Shown in pieces: positions 46,101 through 54,378 of a stretch of DNA of 64,000 bases. The DNA is from Alphaproteobacteria bacterium MedPE-SWcel. Lineage in GTDB: Bacteria > Pseudomonadota > Alphaproteobacteria > Rhodobacterales > Rhodobacteraceae. The translations under genes were made by a program, and so were the position numbers. Under the pieces are notes generated by a model. It was given only the letters and a program-made list of their open reading frames with translations, was not told where the DNA came from and made no database searches. How positions within the stretch are numbered: the first letter of the stretch is position 1; every line of letters starts with the position of its first letter. The DNA is taken from the NCBI GenBank assembly GCA_001874255.1, contig MPDC01000013.1, forward strand, positions 1 through 64,000. Reading direction: 5' to 3'.

Positions 46101-46558
46101 TGTTGGGGCTGGCGCCGCTGATGTATGAAAGCTCGCAACAGGCACAGTTCCTCAAGCCCACCGTGATCACCCTGGTCTTTGGGCTTGGCTTCGGTATGTT
46201 CCTGGTGCTTCTGGTCGTTCCGGCATTGGTGGCGATCCAGGCCGATGTCGCGCGCCCTGTGCAGTCGTTGAAACGGGTCCTGAGCAAGGGAGGTCGCCCG
46301 GAGGCGCGGCGGTTGCGCAGCCTGATGCTGCTGGGAGGTCTTGCACAGGTGCTCTGGCTCGCGGTCACTCTGGGCTATGCCATGGCGACGGGGCGGCTCC
46401 ATCCGGTCCTGCATCAGATGATGCCGGTGCTTGCCGAAACAGACCCGCTGAAGGTGGCGCTGCTGGTGTGTCTGCTCGGCATGGGGGCGCTGGCCTTGGC
46501 GATCTATGTGATCGGCGCCCTTGGGGGTGTCCGCGGCCCCGCGCGGGAACAGGCCTGA
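43145..46558 (+). CDS. RND-family efflux transporter permease (AcrB-like)
   Basis: A 1137-residue proton-driven pump. TM1 is at about 22-42. The TM4 motif with paired aspartates, GIVVDDAIVVGEH, is at about 398-410. The two large periplasmic loops are in place, and the second half ends in AcrB-like TM12. A further tail of about 90 residues adds two hydrophobic segments (SLMLLGGLAQVLWLAVTLGY and VALLVCLLGMGALALAIYVI). The gene overlaps the convergent Nudix gene by 55 bp. Substrate unknown; the sequence is nearer heavy-metal/multidrug HAE-type pumps. Confidence 0.92.
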   Translation: MATSPLSKASGVLSYFTRHRTAANLLLMLLLILGAAAIPNMRAQFFPDVIVESVNVTVEWDGAGPEDVDSAIVQTLEPALLAVEGVETTESSSREGSASISIDFEPGWDMARAADDVQSVVDAVSTLPEEAEEPEVERAVWRDRVTDIVITGPVGAQQLALLADELILRLFEVGVTRTTIRGVAAPRTIVEVPSSQLIAHDITMADIAAVIAAEVEVNPAGEVEGANARVRTGTQKRSPEELEAVVLRSEADGSALTIGDVARIRVEGVDRQRSYFVGDNRAMSIRVDRSDKGDAIKIQRQVEEVVAEMNLSLPQGAEISLIRTRAEAITGRLDILVDNGLAGLGLVLVLLFLFLNARIAFWVAAGIPAAMFAAIALMYIGGLTINMISLFGLIITLGIVVDDAIVVGEHADFRVRRLGESPVVAAENAARRMAMPVLAATLTTIIAFFGLTSIGGRFGDLIGDIPFTVIAVLAASLMECFLILPNHMAHALAHSQERHWYDAPNRVVNRGFRWCRDTLFRPLMAGVVRARYVVVTGAFVLLASQIALFITGDVTWRFFNAPERASVSGNFAMVEGASRDDTLEQMREFQRAVEELGAEYEARFGRNPVDFVMAEVGGNTGRGLAGTDTKDSDLLGSIAIELIDADLRPYSSFAFVGALQDRVVQLPLTEVVSFRGWRSGPGGDALDVQIYGADLATLKSAAEDLKTAVARYPEVSAVEDNLAYDKEELVLDLTPQGQALNITLESLGQALRRRLNGIEAASYPDGPRSATIRVELPEGELTADFLERTLMRAPSGIYVPLADIVTVSQQTGFSTVRRENGVRLISVTGDISEDDPVRAEAVITALETEILPRIAEERQIEYRLSGLSEQEDEFLNDAINGLVLCLAGIYLVLCWIFSSWTRPIVVMAIIPFGLVGTIWGHHLWELPMSMFTVVGLLGMTGIIINDSIVLVSTIDEYAEDRGLIPSIIDGAADRLRPVMLTTLTTVLGLAPLMYESSQQAQFLKPTVITLVFGLGFGMFLVLLVVPALVAIQADVARPVQSLKRVLSKGGRPEARRLRSLMLLGGLAQVLWLAVTLGYAMATGRLHPVLHQMMPVLAETDPLKVALLVCLLGMGALALAIYVIGALGGVRGPAREQA

Positions 46559-46998
46559 GCCAGATAGGCCAGCTCCGCGACCCGGTCCAGAAGCTCCAGC
46601 CCGAGCGTTTCAATGCGCGACACCGGCACCCAGCGGGCCTCCAGCGCGTCATCGTCCGGGATCGGGTGTCCGGCGACATAGTGGCACAGGGTCGCAACGA
46701 GAAAATACTGACCGCCAACCGAACCGTCGGCATTGCGCGGAATCACATCCAGCGTCATCAGCTGCTGTCCCGGTTCGGCCATCACGCCGGTTTCCTCGCG
46801 CAGTTCCCGTGCGGCGGCTTCGGCTGCGGTTTCGCCCAGTTCCACATGGCCGCCGGGAAAGCCCCATGTGCCGGCGTTCGGTGGGTTCCTGCGTTTGACC
46901 AGAATGACGCAATCCTCGCCATCGACAGAGGTGCAGACAACGCCCAATGCCCCAAGCAGAGGACGGCGCGGCGCAACAGCGGCGGACGCAGGTTTCAT
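46504..46998 (-). CDS. Nudix hydrolase
   Basis: A 164-residue Nudix enzyme, ADP-ribose pyrophosphatase/MutT-like. The Nudix box GGHVELGETAAEAA followed by ARELREETGV is complete with all catalytic Glu residues. WGFPGG precedes it. Substrate cannot be fixed; nucleotide-derivative hydrolysis is likely. Its 3' end overlaps the RND pump gene for 55 bp on the opposite strand. The ATG at 46998 (MKPASAAVAPRRP) gives the usual start just before the fold. Confidence 0.9.
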   Translation of the reverse strand: MKPASAAVAPRRPLLGALGVVCTSVDGEDCVILVKRRNPPNAGTWGFPGGHVELGETAAEAAARELREETGVMAEPGQQLMTLDVIPRNADGSVGGQYFLVATLCHYVAGHPIPDDDALEARWVPVSRIETLGLELLDRVAELAYLAQACSRAGPRTPPRAPIT

Positions 46999-47078
46999 GA
47001 CGGCAGCGGCCTTTTTCCTCGGGTCAGATCCGGCGACAGGTATAGTGGGGTCCACGATCAGGCAACAAGGGGGAGATG

Positions 47079-47900
47079 TCACCCCGCTGTGCAGCCCCTG
47101 ATATCCACCGCGTGGGACGTCCCCAGCACGGTAAACCGTAGCGCCGAGCGGTCAACCACCAATGGCCCGTTGCCCGCCGGCAGAAGCTCGGTCTCGGCCA
47201 CCAGTGTCCCTCCTTCGCGCCAGGATTTGGTCTCGGTTGCCACCAAATCGGGCGTACCGCCTTCGATCACGGCGTGCTCTGGCCCTCCGGCGGAGGGCAT
47301 GGAGATGCGGGCGGTGACCTTCATGCCATAGGGGGACGGGTTCAGCCGGCAGGTCACGGCGCGCACCTTTGCTTCGGCTGCAGAATAGGGCCGCGCTGCC
47401 AGCGCCGCGGCAATGGCCGGGTGGCGATCCGCATCCAGATCAGCCGGGTGATCAAATGACAATTCGGACGGGATGCAGACGTCTTTGCACAGCCCCAACT
47501 CCATCCTCCCCTTGAGGCGCACCGGCTGGCCCGGCGTCTGCGGTGTGATTTCGATCGGGATCACCAGCTCGTCGTGATAGCCAATCGTCCGCAAGCCAGA
47601 GGTCAGAAACACGTCGGGTGTCGGCCAGGTCAGGCGCAGATCCGCCACATTGCGAGAGCCTCGCCAGTTGAAACGCGGCGGAATGCCGGCGTCGCCTGGC
47701 GCGCGCCAGTAGGTTTTCCACCCGTCCTCAAGCCGCAGATGCAATGCCGCCAGATAATGTCCGTCCCCGGTAGAGCCACCATCCAGCACCTCCAGCGTGG
47801 CGACAGTGCCCCAGCTTCTGTCTGCTTTCACACCGGGAGAAATCAGGCAGAACAAGGCAAGACTTGCGGCAGCGATCAAGGACGTCAGATTACGTGTCAT
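47079..47900 (-). CDS. DsbD N-terminal-domain-like periplasmic protein
   Basis: A 273-residue protein with a signal peptide (about 1-27, IAAASLALFCLISPGVKA). The mature part matches the DsbD/ScsB N-terminal (DsbDalpha-like) region: LHLRLEDGWKTYWRAPGDAG, then GLCKDVCIPSELSF with C-x3-C and a final Cys. It probably exchanges thiols with partner reductases in the periplasm. The transmembrane and thioredoxin parts of DsbD are absent, so an inner-membrane partner is needed. It is divergent from the YqgE/AlgH gene. Confidence 0.88.
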   Translation of the reverse strand: MTRNLTSLIAAASLALFCLISPGVKADRSWGTVATLEVLDGGSTGDGHYLAALHLRLEDGWKTYWRAPGDAGIPPRFNWRGSRNVADLRLTWPTPDVFLTSGLRTIGYHDELVIPIEITPQTPGQPVRLKGRMELGLCKDVCIPSELSFDHPADLDADRHPAIAAALAARPYSAAEAKVRAVTCRLNPSPYGMKVTARISMPSAGGPEHAVIEGGTPDLVATETKSWREGGTLVAETELLPAGNGPLVVDRSALRFTVLGTSHAVDIRGCTAG

Positions 47901-48078
47901 GGCCAAAGCTATTGCCACATAACGTGTTAATGCCAAGTCACATCCCGGCGAGAGCAGAGCAATGTCACTCAAACGTGACAGAAGCCTGTCGCATCTGTCG
48001 TCTGGAGGTGGGGTTGCAACCGGATCGCCGCAGCGGCATGTTGGGGCAAAGGCCACGCGCCGCAACAGAGGCAGGCAC

Positions 48079-48633
48079 ATGGAACTTACGGGTAAATTGC
48101 TGATCGCGATGCCGGGTATCGGAGATCCCCGTTTCGAGAATTCGGTCGTGTTTCTGTGTTCTCACGGGGCGGAGGGCGCCATGGGGCTGGTCATTAACAA
48201 ACCCGCATCCGGCGTGTTTCTGAAAACCCTCTTTGACCAGCTCGACATCGAATCACAGCCCGGACCCAGCCGGTCTCAGGTCTATTTCGGAGGGCCGGTC
48301 GAAACGCAGCGTGGTTTTGTGCTGCATTCGGATGAATATATTTCGACTGTGAATTCCCTTCCGGTCAGGCCGGGGTTTTCCATGACAGCGACGCTGGACG
48401 TGCTGGAAGAAATCGCAGACGGGCGTGGTCCGCAGCAGTATCTGGTCATGCTTGGATACGCGGGTTGGGGGCCGGGACAACTGGAGGCTGAGATCGCCCA
48501 AAATGGTTGGTTGACGGCCGAGGGTGAGCCCGCAATGATTTTTGACACCCATGTGGATGGAAAATGGGAGGCTGCTCTCAACAGCATTGGCGTCGCCCCC
48601 CTGAACCTGTCCATGGATGCCGGTCACGCCTGA
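48079..48633 (+). CDS. YqgE/AlgH-family protein (DUF179)
   Basis: A 184-residue conserved protein. The N-terminal block [27 protein letters not shown] (split here by eye into known YqgE positions), [24 protein letters not shown] and [13 protein letters not shown] are diagnostic. The molecular role is not established. AGAGGCAGG is the Shine-Dalgarno. The frame continues upstream, but the conserved start is at this ATG. Confidence 0.93.
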   Translation: MELTGKLLIAMPGIGDPRFENSVVFLCSHGAEGAMGLVINKPASGVFLKTLFDQLDIESQPGPSRSQVYFGGPVETQRGFVLHSDEYISTVNSLPVRPGFSMTATLDVLEEIADGRGPQQYLVMLGYAGWGPGQLEAEIAQNGWLTAEGEPAMIFDTHVDGKWEAALNSIGVAPLNLSMDAGHA

Positions 48634-48666
48634 GACACGTCCGCAGTTGGCTGCTTCGAACCGAAA

Positions 48667-48743
48667 GGGGGAGCGCTCCCGCCCATCCCACATGCATTGA
48701 AATGCACGCGCTCTGGTTGGGCCGGGCGCCGCTGGCGCGGCGC
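48667..48743 (-). repeat. Dispersed two-arm hairpin element, copy E
   Basis: Minus orientation. Hairpin 1 GCGCCGC-loop-GCGGCGC (48726-48743), arm 1 GGCGCCCGGCCCAACC (48715-48730), hairpin 2 TGCATT/AATGCA (48693-48706), arm 2 GGGCGGGAGCGCTCCCCC (48667-48684, slightly enlarged). It lies between the convergent YqgE/AlgH and Sua5 genes. Confidence 0.8.
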
Positions 48744-48828
48744 GGGCGCCCGTGTCTTCATCTTTTCAAAAATACCTCGGAGCGCGAGGCAGAGCCTCGC
48801 ATCAACCTGTTATGCTGTTCCAGAGGCA

Positions 48829-49791
48829 CTAACGTGGGGCTGCGGCTCTGCGCAAGCGGTCGTTGATTGCCGCACCAAGGCCGTGATCCGGCACCGGGGC
48901 CACGGCTATGGGTTTTCCCTTCGCGTCCAATCGATGCAGGTGGCCAAAGAGATTGGCAGCAGCTTCCAGGAGGTCACCGGCATCGGACAGGTTCAGATCA
49001 AACGCCCCGGGACCGAACCCCAGAGAAAGTTCGCCGGACCTGAAACGCGTCGCGTTCAGGCGCAGGGGCGCCTGCGGTGCGTAGTGAGACAGCAGTTGGC
49101 CGGGCGCAGTGAGAGGATCCGCCACATTTCGATGTGTCAGGGCGCGGCCCAGCACCGCCTCGATATCCTCAGACGCAAGCCCGCCAGGACGGAGCAGCAC
49201 GGGCGGCAGGCGGGATGGGCCGGACAGGCCGAGGATCGTTGATTCCACCCCGACACCGCAGGGTCCATCGTCGACGATCGCGGCGATCCGCCCGCCCAGA
49301 CCGGCTGCGACATGGGCCGCCGACGTCGGGCTGATCCTGCCGGATGGATTGGCCGAGGGCGCGGCGACCGGACCTCCGGTGGCCGCCAGAAGATCCCGCG
49401 CGCAGGCCTTGGCCGGAACCCGAACCGCAAGCGTGTCCAGCCCGGCAGTCACCAGCGGGGATATCCCATGGCCGTCGCGCAGCGGCAGCACCAGGGTCAG
49501 CGGTCCGGGCCAGAAGGCGGCGGCCATGGTCTCGGCCTGATCGGACCAGTGCACCAGCTTTCGCGCGGCTTCGATGCTGTCCACATGGGCGATCAGCGGA
49601 TTGAAGGACGGGCGGCCCTTGGTGGCATAGATCGAGGCCACGGCCTCGCCATTGCGCGCGTCGGCACCGAGGCCGTAGACTGTCTCGGTGGGAAACGCCA
49701 CAAGCTGCCCGTCGCGCAGCAGCGCAGCGGCGCGGTCGATGCCCTGCGGTGTCGGCGACAGCATTTCGGTCTGGAGGGAGGTGTCTGTCAT
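48829..49791 (-). CDS. Threonylcarbamoyl-AMP synthase (Sua5/YrdC family)
   Basis: A 320-residue long (Sua5) form with an N-terminal YrdC domain and a C-terminal Sua5 domain. It makes threonylcarbamoyl-AMP for tRNA t6A at position 37. YrdC blocks: LVAFPTETVYGLGADA, IYATKGRPSFNPLIAHV, APSANPSGRISPTSAAHV and the Sua5-linker region LLSHYAPQAPLRLNA. The ATG at 49791 is placed at the family start. It is divergent from the acyl-CoA dehydrogenase gene across a 236-bp region. Confidence 0.94.
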   Translation of the reverse strand: MTDTSLQTEMLSPTPQGIDRAAALLRDGQLVAFPTETVYGLGADARNGEAVASIYATKGRPSFNPLIAHVDSIEAARKLVHWSDQAETMAAAFWPGPLTLVLPLRDGHGISPLVTAGLDTLAVRVPAKACARDLLAATGGPVAAPSANPSGRISPTSAAHVAAGLGGRIAAIVDDGPCGVGVESTILGLSGPSRLPPVLLRPGGLASEDIEAVLGRALTHRNVADPLTAPGQLLSHYAPQAPLRLNATRFRSGELSLGFGPGAFDLNLSDAGDLLEAAANLFGHLHRLDAKGKPIAVAPVPDHGLGAAINDRLRRAAAPR

Positions 49792-50027
49792 GACGGGGCC
49801 TGAAGGCTGCTGAAATCTGCTTTGGCCGTATGGTCACATCCCCCGGTGACGCCGCGTTTTGATTGCGCCGCTGCCGGAGCCGGTTACGTAAATAGCCAAG
49901 GCACAGTACATAGCGAAGGGAAGAGCGGATGCCAAGCCGCTCTGCGGTGCCTTTGCAGATGCACCATCCCGCCGTTGTCAGTTTGAAGCCAGTTTGACGC
50001 CCGCAGTACAATAAAAGGTCCCCATCG

Positions 50028-51740
50028 ATGAGCTTTCGCGCGCCCGTTTCCGAATACCAGTTCCTGCTGAAGGAGATTCTGGGCTTTGACCAGATCACCG
50101 CCACAGACAAATTCGCCGAGGCAGATTCAGACGTCGCCGATGCGATCCTGACCGAAGCGGCAAAGATGTGTGACGAGGTCATGGCGCCGCTGCAGCGCAA
50201 CGGCGATCTGCACCCGGCGCATCTGGAAAACGGCGTGCTGCGCACCTCGCCCGGCTTTGGCGACGGATACCAGGCGATTGCAACAGGTGGCTGGATCGGC
50301 ATGAGCGCCGATCCGGACTATGGTGGCATGGGCTTGCCGATGTCGCTCACCACCTCGGTCAATGAGATGATGTCGGGGGCCTGCCTGTCGCTGCAACTGG
50401 CGCCGCTGATGAGCCAGGGCCAGATCGAAGCGCTTGAACATCATGCCTCGGACGCGATGAAAGAGCTCTATCTGCCGAAGCTGATTTCCGGCGAATGGGC
50501 GGGCACCATGAACCTGACGGAGCCGCAGGCGGGATCCGATGTGGGGGCGCTGTCGTCCAAGGCGGAACCGAAGGGGGATGGCACCTACGCGGTGTCGGGG
50601 CAGAAGATCTACATCTCCTGGGGGGACAATGATTTCACCGAGAATGTCTGCCATCTGGTCCTGGCGCGACTGCCGGACGGGGTGGCGGGCACCAAGGGGA
50701 TCTCGCTGTTTCTGGTGCCGAAATACCTGCCGGATGCGGATGGCAATCCGGGCAAGGCCAATGACCTGAAGGTTGTGAGCCTCGAGCACAAGATGGGCCT
50801 GCATGGCTCGCCCACCTGTGTGATGCAATATGACGGCGCCACCGGCTGGCTGGTAGGGCGTGAGCACGGCGGCATGGCGGCCATGTTCACCATGATGAAC
50901 AACGCGCGCCTCGGCGTTGGCGGCCAGGGTGTGGGCGCGGCGGAAGGCGCCTATCAACACGCGCTGGCCTATGCGCTGGAGCGCAAACAGGGCAAGACAC
51001 CGGTCGAGGGCGGCACTGGCACAATCGTCGATCACGCCGATGTGCGCCGGATGCTGATGGAGATGAAGGCGGACGTCTTTGCCGCCCGTGCGATCATGCT
51101 GGCCTGTGCCGGCGCCATCGATATGGGATCGGCCACCGGAGATGCCGAGTGGAAGACCCGCGCGGCCTTCCTGACCCCGATTGCCAAGGCATTCGGCACC
51201 GAAACCGGTATCCGGGTCGCGGAGCAGGGGGTGCAGGTGCATGGTGGCATGGGCTTCATCGAGGAAACCGGGGCGGCGCAGTTCTACCGCGATGTGCGGG
51301 TGACGGCGATCTATGAGGGCACCAACGGTATTCAGGCCATGGACCTTGTGGCGCGCAAGATGATGGACGGCGGCGAAATGGCCCACCGTCTGATCGACGA
51401 AATCGAAGAACAGGCCGAGCGCGCCCGTCCGACCCACCCCAATATGGCCGAGGCCGTCTGGCAGGCCTGCGAGAGCCTGCGCGAGACCACCGAATGGCTG
51501 GTCGAGGCGGATATGCAGGACCGGTTCGCCGGGGCGGTTCCCTATCTCATGGCCTTTGCTCGGGTTCTGGGGGGGCATTACCATCTGGCGGCGGCCCTCG
51601 CCGATCAGGGCGGCCCCCGCGAGAAACTGGCCCGGTTCTATATCAAACGGATGTTGCCGGAGCATGCGGCCTATCTGATCCATGCACAGGAGGGCGCGGC
51701 CGGTGCCTTTGCCCTCAGCGCCGAAGAACTGGCGGGCTGA
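50028..51740 (+). CDS. Acyl-CoA dehydrogenase, DmdC-like
   Basis: A 570-residue FAD-dependent acyl-CoA dehydrogenase of the long type with a C-terminal AcdC-like domain. Blocks are MNLTEPQAGSDVGAL (flavin/substrate site), GGMGFIEETGAAQFYRDVR, and the catalytic-Glu region IYEGTNGIQAMDLVARKM. Size and architecture match 3-methylmercaptopropionyl-CoA dehydrogenase DmdC of roseobacters, which carries out the DMSP demethylation pathway, but also related long-chain paralogues. Without closer comparison the substrate is open. It is followed after three bases by an MBL hydrolase and forms an operon with it. Confidence 0.85.
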   Translation: MSFRAPVSEYQFLLKEILGFDQITATDKFAEADSDVADAILTEAAKMCDEVMAPLQRNGDLHPAHLENGVLRTSPGFGDGYQAIATGGWIGMSADPDYGGMGLPMSLTTSVNEMMSGACLSLQLAPLMSQGQIEALEHHASDAMKELYLPKLISGEWAGTMNLTEPQAGSDVGALSSKAEPKGDGTYAVSGQKIYISWGDNDFTENVCHLVLARLPDGVAGTKGISLFLVPKYLPDADGNPGKANDLKVVSLEHKMGLHGSPTCVMQYDGATGWLVGREHGGMAAMFTMMNNARLGVGGQGVGAAEGAYQHALAYALERKQGKTPVEGGTGTIVDHADVRRMLMEMKADVFAARAIMLACAGAIDMGSATGDAEWKTRAAFLTPIAKAFGTETGIRVAEQGVQVHGGMGFIEETGAAQFYRDVRVTAIYEGTNGIQAMDLVARKMMDGGEMAHRLIDEIEEQAERARPTHPNMAEAVWQACESLRETTEWLVEADMQDRFAGAVPYLMAFARVLGGHYHLAAALADQGGPREKLARFYIKRMLPEHAAYLIHAQEGAAGAFALSAEELAG

Positions 51741-51743
51741 GCT

Positions 51744-52790
51744 ATGTCCTCGGTGCCCGGAGCCACCCCTCGCACGCCTTGGGAGGAGCCTCCCGCCGAA
51801 GGCGAGGCCATCGAGGTGGCGGAAGGTGTGCTGTGGATGCGGCTGCCGCTGCCGATGAAGCTCGACCACGTCAATGTCTATGCGCTGGACGAGGGCGACA
51901 GCTGGACCGTGGTCGATACCGGCATGTCCTCCAACCGGACGCGCCGGATCTGGCAGGCGCTGATGGCCGGGCCATTGGGCGGCAAACCCGTGGGCGGCGT
52001 GGTGGTCACCCATCACCACCCCGATCACATCGGCAACGCCGGCTGGTTCCAGTCCGAGCAGGGCGCGGAACTGGTCACCACCCGCACGGCGTGGTTGTTT
52101 GCCCGCATGCTGACGCTCGATGTGCAGGACAGCTGGCCCGAAGAAACATTGGCCTACTATCGCAGTGCCGGCATGGACCCGGAGACCTACGCGACCCGCA
52201 AGGCGGAGCGGCCGTTCAATTTCTCCGATACGGTCTACCCGATGCCATTGGGGTTCAAGCGAGTGCAGCAAGGCGATGTCTTTCGCATGGGCGGACGCGA
52301 CTGGGACGTGCATATGGGCAACGGCCACGCCCCCGAACACGCGACATTCTGGAGCCGGGATGACAATCTGGTGCTGACCGGCGATCAGGTGCTGTCCTCC
52401 ATCAGCCCGAACATCGGGGTCTATGCCACCGAGCCCGAAGCCGACCCGCTGGCCGAATGGCTGGAGGCCTGCGAGCGGCTTTCGGCCCTGGCGCGGCCTG
52501 AACATCTGGCGCTTGGCGGGCACAAGCTGCCGTTCACGCGCCTTCCGTTGCGGATGCGGCAGCTGATTGACAACCACCACGGGGCGCTGGAGCGGCTGCT
52601 GGATCATCTGGACACGCCCAAAAGCGCGGCCGAGTGTTTCGCCCCCTTGTTCAAGCGCCAGATCGGTCCCGGCGAATATGGCCTCGCGCTGGTGGAGGCG
52701 GTCGCCCATGTCAACCATCTCTACCGGACCGGACGGGTCACGCGGAGCCGGCGTGCGCAGGACGAGGCCTGGGTTTACCAGCGCGGCTGA
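51744..52790 (+). CDS. Metallo-beta-lactamase-fold hydrolase
   Basis: A 348-residue MBL-fold hydrolase. The zinc motif THHHPDHIGN is at about 89-98; further ligands are in GNGHAPEHA, LTGDQVL and the C-terminal LGGHKLPF. It has a winged-helix-like C-terminal region as in LACTB2-type enzymes (RLLDHLDTPKSAAECFAPLF). It starts three bases after the dehydrogenase stop. A thioester or phosphoester substrate in the same acyl-CoA route is possible by context, not shown. Confidence 0.88.
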   Translation: MSSVPGATPRTPWEEPPAEGEAIEVAEGVLWMRLPLPMKLDHVNVYALDEGDSWTVVDTGMSSNRTRRIWQALMAGPLGGKPVGGVVVTHHHPDHIGNAGWFQSEQGAELVTTRTAWLFARMLTLDVQDSWPEETLAYYRSAGMDPETYATRKAERPFNFSDTVYPMPLGFKRVQQGDVFRMGGRDWDVHMGNGHAPEHATFWSRDDNLVLTGDQVLSSISPNIGVYATEPEADPLAEWLEACERLSALARPEHLALGGHKLPFTRLPLRMRQLIDNHHGALERLLDHLDTPKSAAECFAPLFKRQIGPGEYGLALVEAVAHVNHLYRTGRVTRSRRAQDEAWVYQRG

Positions 52791-52834
52791 GAATGCCACC
52801 CTGCGCCGGAATGACACGCCCAAGGAGTCCCGAC

Positions 52835-53293
52835 ATGGACGACAAGATCGCAACCAGCGCCGAAGTGGCAGAGGCGGCGGCGCTGCTGCCCTGTCACCAC
52901 GAGGTGCACACCGATCCGGATGCCCCCGCAGCGTTGAAAGACGTGCCCGGGCCGATGCAGCAAGTGCCGGAGAAAAAGAGCCCGGCGCGCTGGGCCTATG
53001 AGCGGCTGATCCTCTACATCAAGAACTTTGAAGAACAGCTCGATGGCGAACATGAGGTCGCGATGGGCTTTGCCGGAGGAGACGCAGGCGTGCTTCGCAT
53101 CGAAGGCATGGGCTATTTCGATCCGGATATCGTGACCTTCTACGGCAGCGATTCGGGCGGCGCTCGCACGCAGCTGGTTCAGCATGTGAGCCAGCTCAAT
53201 GTGATCCTGCGCGCTGCGGCAAAGCCGAAGCCGGAAGAACCCGCCAAACGTATCGGATTCCGCCTTGTCTCCGAACTGGAAGAGACGGCCTGA
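52835..53293 (+). CDS. Conserved protein of unknown function
   Basis: A 152-residue soluble protein with a patch ARWAYERLILYIKNFEEQL, then GFAGGDAGVLRIEGMGYFDPDIVTFYG. This looks like a conserved Rhodobacteraceae family (possibly DUF6173), with no known activity. The ATG at 52835 follows AAGGAG at seven bases. It lies 44 bp after the MBL gene. Its last codons (GAG ACG GCC TGA) are copied three times downstream as a degenerate tandem array. Confidence 0.78.
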   Translation: MDDKIATSAEVAEAAALLPCHHEVHTDPDAPAALKDVPGPMQQVPEKKSPARWAYERLILYIKNFEEQLDGEHEVAMGFAGGDAGVLRIEGMGYFDPDIVTFYGSDSGGARTQLVQHVSQLNVILRAAAKPKPEEPAKRIGFRLVSELEETA

Positions 53294-53334
53294 GAGACGG
53301 CTAATTGAGACGGTCGGATTGAGATAACCTGATC
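53282..53334 (+). repeat. Degenerate 12-14-bp tandem repeat at a gene 3' end
   Basis: Units GAGACGGCCTGA, GAGACGGCTAATT, GAGACGGTCGGATT and GAGATAACCTGATC. The first contains the final codons and stop of the upstream gene. Confidence 0.7.
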
Positions 53335-53539
53335 AAGCATAGGCGCGGCGCAGGCCGATCTGATCCGGGGCGTATCGGGCCACGCGCTGGCTGGCTGGCG
53401 TGTAGACTTTGTTGTTCAGGCTCTGTCGTTCCGGCTCTGCACCTCCGGTGCTGTGCTGTTGCGGGTCCCGATGTCGAGGGACTTCGGGTAACCACTGCGC
53501 GAGAGGGGAGGTGACAGGGCTTTTGAAATCCAGTATCAC
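53333..53539 (-). CDS. Candidate small protein (uncertain)
   Basis: A 68-residue frame with GTG start. The end YAPDQIGLRRAYA reads like protein and the frame is free of other genes, yet no Shine-Dalgarno is clear and I recognise no family. It may simply be open by chance in a 281-bp gap that must also hold the promoter of the cytochrome oxidase subunit IV gene. Confidence 0.3.
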   Translation of the reverse strand: MILDFKSPVTSPLAQWLPEVPRHRDPQQHSTGGAEPERQSLNNKVYTPASQRVARYAPDQIGLRRAYA

Positions 53540-53574
53540 CGCCAGCGAACCAAGACGCGAACAGGATCACTGAT

Positions 53575-53709
53575 ATGGCTGAACACAAGCACGGCACCAT
53601 GGACATCACCGTTCAGGAACAGACTTTCGGAAGCTTCATGACTTTCGTTTCCCGGTTTTGCATTTTCCTGCTGGTCTTTGTGGTGTTCCTCGCCATCTTC
53701 GCCACCTGA
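53575..53709 (+). CDS. aa3-type cytochrome c oxidase subunit IV
   Basis: A 44-residue membrane microprotein. The start MAEHKHGTMDITVQEQTF is the family signature, followed by one helix (about 24-43). Subunit IV copurifies with the aa3 oxidase of Rhodobacter and Paracoccus, where it is not essential for activity. The main oxidase genes are not in this window, so it stands alone, as in other alphaproteobacteria. AGGATCACTGAT before the ATG gives a modest ribosome site. Confidence 0.93.
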   Translation: MAEHKHGTMDITVQEQTFGSFMTFVSRFCIFLLVFVVFLAIFAT

Positions 53710-53754
53710 GCGACCTTCCTCGACTGATTTTCTCTCGAGACCCGGAGCACGCCG

Positions 53755-54378
53755 ATGCGGACCCCGATCCTGATCCTTGCGCTCTGCGCACTTCTTGCCG
53801 GATGCGCGGCACCGCAGCGCCCGGATGCTGATCCGGAGACGGTGGCGCGCGTGGCCTATCGTGACGCTGGCGCGCCGTCGGTGACGCTGATCACGGTCGT
53901 CAACAACCGCACCGGGCAAGGCGGGCATACTGCGCTGATGGTGAATGCCTCGGAGCGGGTGATCTTTGACCCTGCGGGGTCTTTTTACGCGGATATCGTG
54001 CCGGAGCGTCAGGATGTGCTCTATGGGATTTCACCGCGTATTTTCCAGGCCTATCGCAGCGCCCATGCACGTGAGACATTTCACGTGGTGACGCAGAAGG
54101 TCGATGTGTCCCCCGAACAGGCGCAGCGCGCCTATCAGCTGGTGACCGGGAACGGGCGTGTGCCCGGGGCGCTGTGCGCCAATGCGACGTCTTCGATCCT
54201 GCGGCAGATCCCGGGGTTTTCAGAGATCGAGGTGACGTATTATCCCGTCAAGCTGCAGGAACAGTTTGCGCAGATCCCCGGTGTGGTCACGGATAAATAC
54301 TATGAAAACGACAGCGAAGACCTGAAAACGGGGCTCGCTGACGGAAACGCGGCGCTGAATACCTCTCCGGCGTTCTGA
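53755..54378 (+). CDS. Lipoprotein, possibly permuted papain-like hydrolase
   Basis: A 207-residue lipoprotein with lipobox LAGC (C17). A conserved-looking GQGGHTALMV places H58 early, and GALCANATSS puts C141 later. That order (His before Cys) is the order of permuted papain-like (LRAT/YiiX-type) hydrolases, which act on lipid or amide bonds. It could also be a non-enzymatic roseobacter lipoprotein. It follows the oxidase subunit IV gene by 45 bp. Hydrolase activity is inference only. Confidence 0.75.
   Translation: MRTPILILALCALLAGCAAPQRPDADPETVARVAYRDAGAPSVTLITVVNNRTGQGGHTALMVNASERVIFDPAGSFYADIVPERQDVLYGISPRIFQAYRSAHARETFHVVTQKVDVSPEQAQRAYQLVTGNGRVPGALCANATSSILRQIPGFSEIEVTYYPVKLQEQFAQIPGVVTDKYYENDSEDLKTGLADGNAALNTSPAF

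Noticed and set aside
46504-46558. Frameshift or misassembly causing the RND/Nudix overlap
   Set aside because: Both reading frames stay open to plausible C-termini, and convergent overlaps of this size occur naturally.
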